Shown here piece by piece: positions 62,935 to 64,000 of a DNA stretch of 64,000 nucleotides (positions are counted from its first letter, which is position 1; each line of letters opens with the position of its first letter). A model generated the notes under the pieces. The model was not told the DNA's origin. It searched no databases and saw only the letters and a program-made list of their open reading frames with translations. The stretch is from Artocarpus heterophyllus (taxonomy: Eukaryota; Streptophyta; Magnoliopsida; Rosales; Moraceae): NCBI GenBank assembly GCA_025403435.1, contig CM046345.1, forward strand, positions 6,712,179 through 6,776,178. The letters are read 5' to 3'. The position numbers and the translations under genes are program-made.

Positions 62935-63560
62935 GGGAATAAGGAAAGCCGGCGGCATCCTTACTGTCGCCGGCAAAGCACTCCGTGCACGGCTATGACG
63001 TTGCGCCGGAAAGCCACTGCGACGGCCACAGAGGCCGTGGCGCAGCGAGAAAGCGGCGGCCACAGAGGCCACTGCATGAGGAATTAAAAAAAAAAAAAGG
63101 GGCTTTCGCCGGCGGCTGGCCCCACGACTGCCGGCGTTGGTCGTGATGGTCGCGCTAGAGTAGAGAAGCTGAGGACGTCTGGCCGCAGCACTGGGGCGGC
63201 GGCTGTTAGGCCACCCATCATCTTCACCCAGGGGTCGAAAGATCCCTAGGGTTGCTTGGGGCAGGTCTGGGCTTCTGCCCAGACCTGAGGCTTTTTACAT
63301 GGGCCCGTGATCAGATCGAACCCAGGGACTCAAACCCCTGGGTTACCAAATCTTAAAAAAAAAAAGGGAGAATACACGGGTCGGGCCCGTGACTGGACAA
63401 AGCATTCATACACGGGCTAGGCCCGTGACCGGTCAGTCCCCAGGGGTTCAACCCCTGGGTGACCTGAAAAAAAAAAAAGAAATTAAAAGGGGGGCTGGGT
63501 TAGGATCCGGGTAGGGTTCTCCCGACTCGGTCCAGCCCCGACCTTGTCAATGTTGACCTT
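62935..63560 (+). repeat. GC-rich leader with a row of hairpins
   Basis: The stretch is much richer in GC than anything else in the window. It contains perfect or near-perfect palindromes: 63262-63287 (CAGGTCTGGGC, loop TTCT), about 63317-63347 (AACCCAGGG paired with CCCTGGGTT), 63375-63391 (CACGGG/CCCGTG), 63411-63427 (CACGGGC/GCCCGTG) and 63439-63459 (CCCAGGGGTT/AACCCCTGGG). No protein is supported here. It may fold in the RNA leader of the element. Confidence 0.7.
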
Positions 63561-64000
63561 GACCAATTTTTTTTTATTTTTATTTATTTATTTTTTTAAT
63601 TTTGGTCATTTTTAGTGCAATTTTAAATTCAAATATTGGAATTTTATATATATTTTGAGATGAATTAATTGAAGCAACATATCACCAAAGTGGCCTCTCT
63701 TGTGGAAATTAATTTGTTTTGAAATATAAAAAGTTGTGTTCATGTAACTTATGTGAATATTGACCGGCCTAAAGGAAGGCAATATTTGACAGAATTGCAT
63801 GTACACTTGTGGTGATAAATACGTGATGATTATTCGGTTTCACATGTAAGCAATAAATCAGCTCAAAGGAAGATTTATTGTTTGACATGTTCTTATTGTC
63901 AGTGTTTGATTACTACACCAAGATATCACTTACAAGTTAATATTTCTGTCCAAAGACTAAATATTAATAGAGTGCCCGATATCTTGAGATGGGGTTACCT

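Larger units (their letters stand above)
62110..64000 (+). mobile_element. Ty1/copia-like element, left part (runs off the window)
   Basis: The LTR (62110-62576), primer site (62579-62592) and a leader of more than 1.4 kb are visible; no gag or pol frame starts before the window ends. The tRNA-Met type primer site with short LTR suits Ty1/copia, but a non-autonomous large derivative is equally possible because no protein is seen. It sits in the intron of the P450 at 61128. Confidence 0.75.

Noticed and set aside
62899..63087. Arg/Ala-rich open frame of 62 codons
   Set aside because: It is a by-product of the GC-rich leader of the copia-like element and has no gag motif.
1..64000. CRISPR array, prokaryotic operon or organelle origin
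   Set aside because: Spliced genes, plant transposons and AT-rich intergenic DNA show a plant nuclear region; no spaced identical repeats of CRISPR type occur.

Overview
This window is AT-rich nuclear DNA from a flowering plant, most likely a eudicot. The evidence is a spliced eukaryotic kinase gene with eleven exons, a spliced alcohol dehydrogenase gene, several two-exon cytochrome P450 genes of the CYP71 type, and Ty3/gypsy, Ty1/copia, CACTA and long-inverted-repeat transposons. Only three genes look fully intact: a CYP71A-like P450 (13991-17764, minus), an AFC2-like LAMMER kinase (31292-34634, plus) and a cinnamyl-alcohol/mannitol-dehydrogenase-like gene (50560-53319, minus). I rebuilt all three exon by exon with GT..AG junctions and a continuous reading frame.

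The rest is largely a P450 graveyard cut up by transposons. On the minus strand lie a broken first exon (1034-2021), the intact CYP71A-like gene, and a broken second exon (22911-28876) that is split by a foreign 0.5 kb segment, which in turn holds a young 4.85 kb gypsy element. On the plus strand lie a P450 with two nonsense codons and a Ser in place of the haem Cys (36102-37952), then three relatives of a second type whose proteins begin MDPLK. These are 47173-49045 (stops, frameshifts, a MITE in exon 2, haem Cys codon turned to TGA), a promoter-and-N-terminus scrap at 58118-58460, and an exon 1 with frameshifts at 61128-62045 whose intron is hit by a copia element.

Mobile DNA, left to right: a long-inverted-repeat (MULE-like) element with target duplication (2292-3437); a gypsy solo LTR (8033-10233); a foldback of about 430 bp (10529-10962); a long-inverted-repeat element in the intron of the intact P450 (about 14745-15600); a CACTA MITE with TTA target duplication (18927-19325); the young gypsy element (23606-28453); a small MITE family; a decayed chromodomain gypsy element with a 2.2 kb 3' LTR (38285-43093) of the same family as the solo LTR; a copia RT scrap (49214-49417); and the start of a copia element running off the right edge (62110-64000).

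The kinase is a conserved nuclear splicing regulator and is probably unrelated to its neighbours. The P450s and the dehydrogenase are both typical of specialised metabolism, but nothing in the sequence proves that they share a pathway. I found no clearly new biological system. The most notable observations are the independent loss of the haem cysteine in two P450 copies, a gypsy element whose LTRs look young while its genes are badly broken, stops in the old gypsy element that fall at Gln, Trp and Arg positions, and a cluster of near-perfect hairpins in the copia leader.
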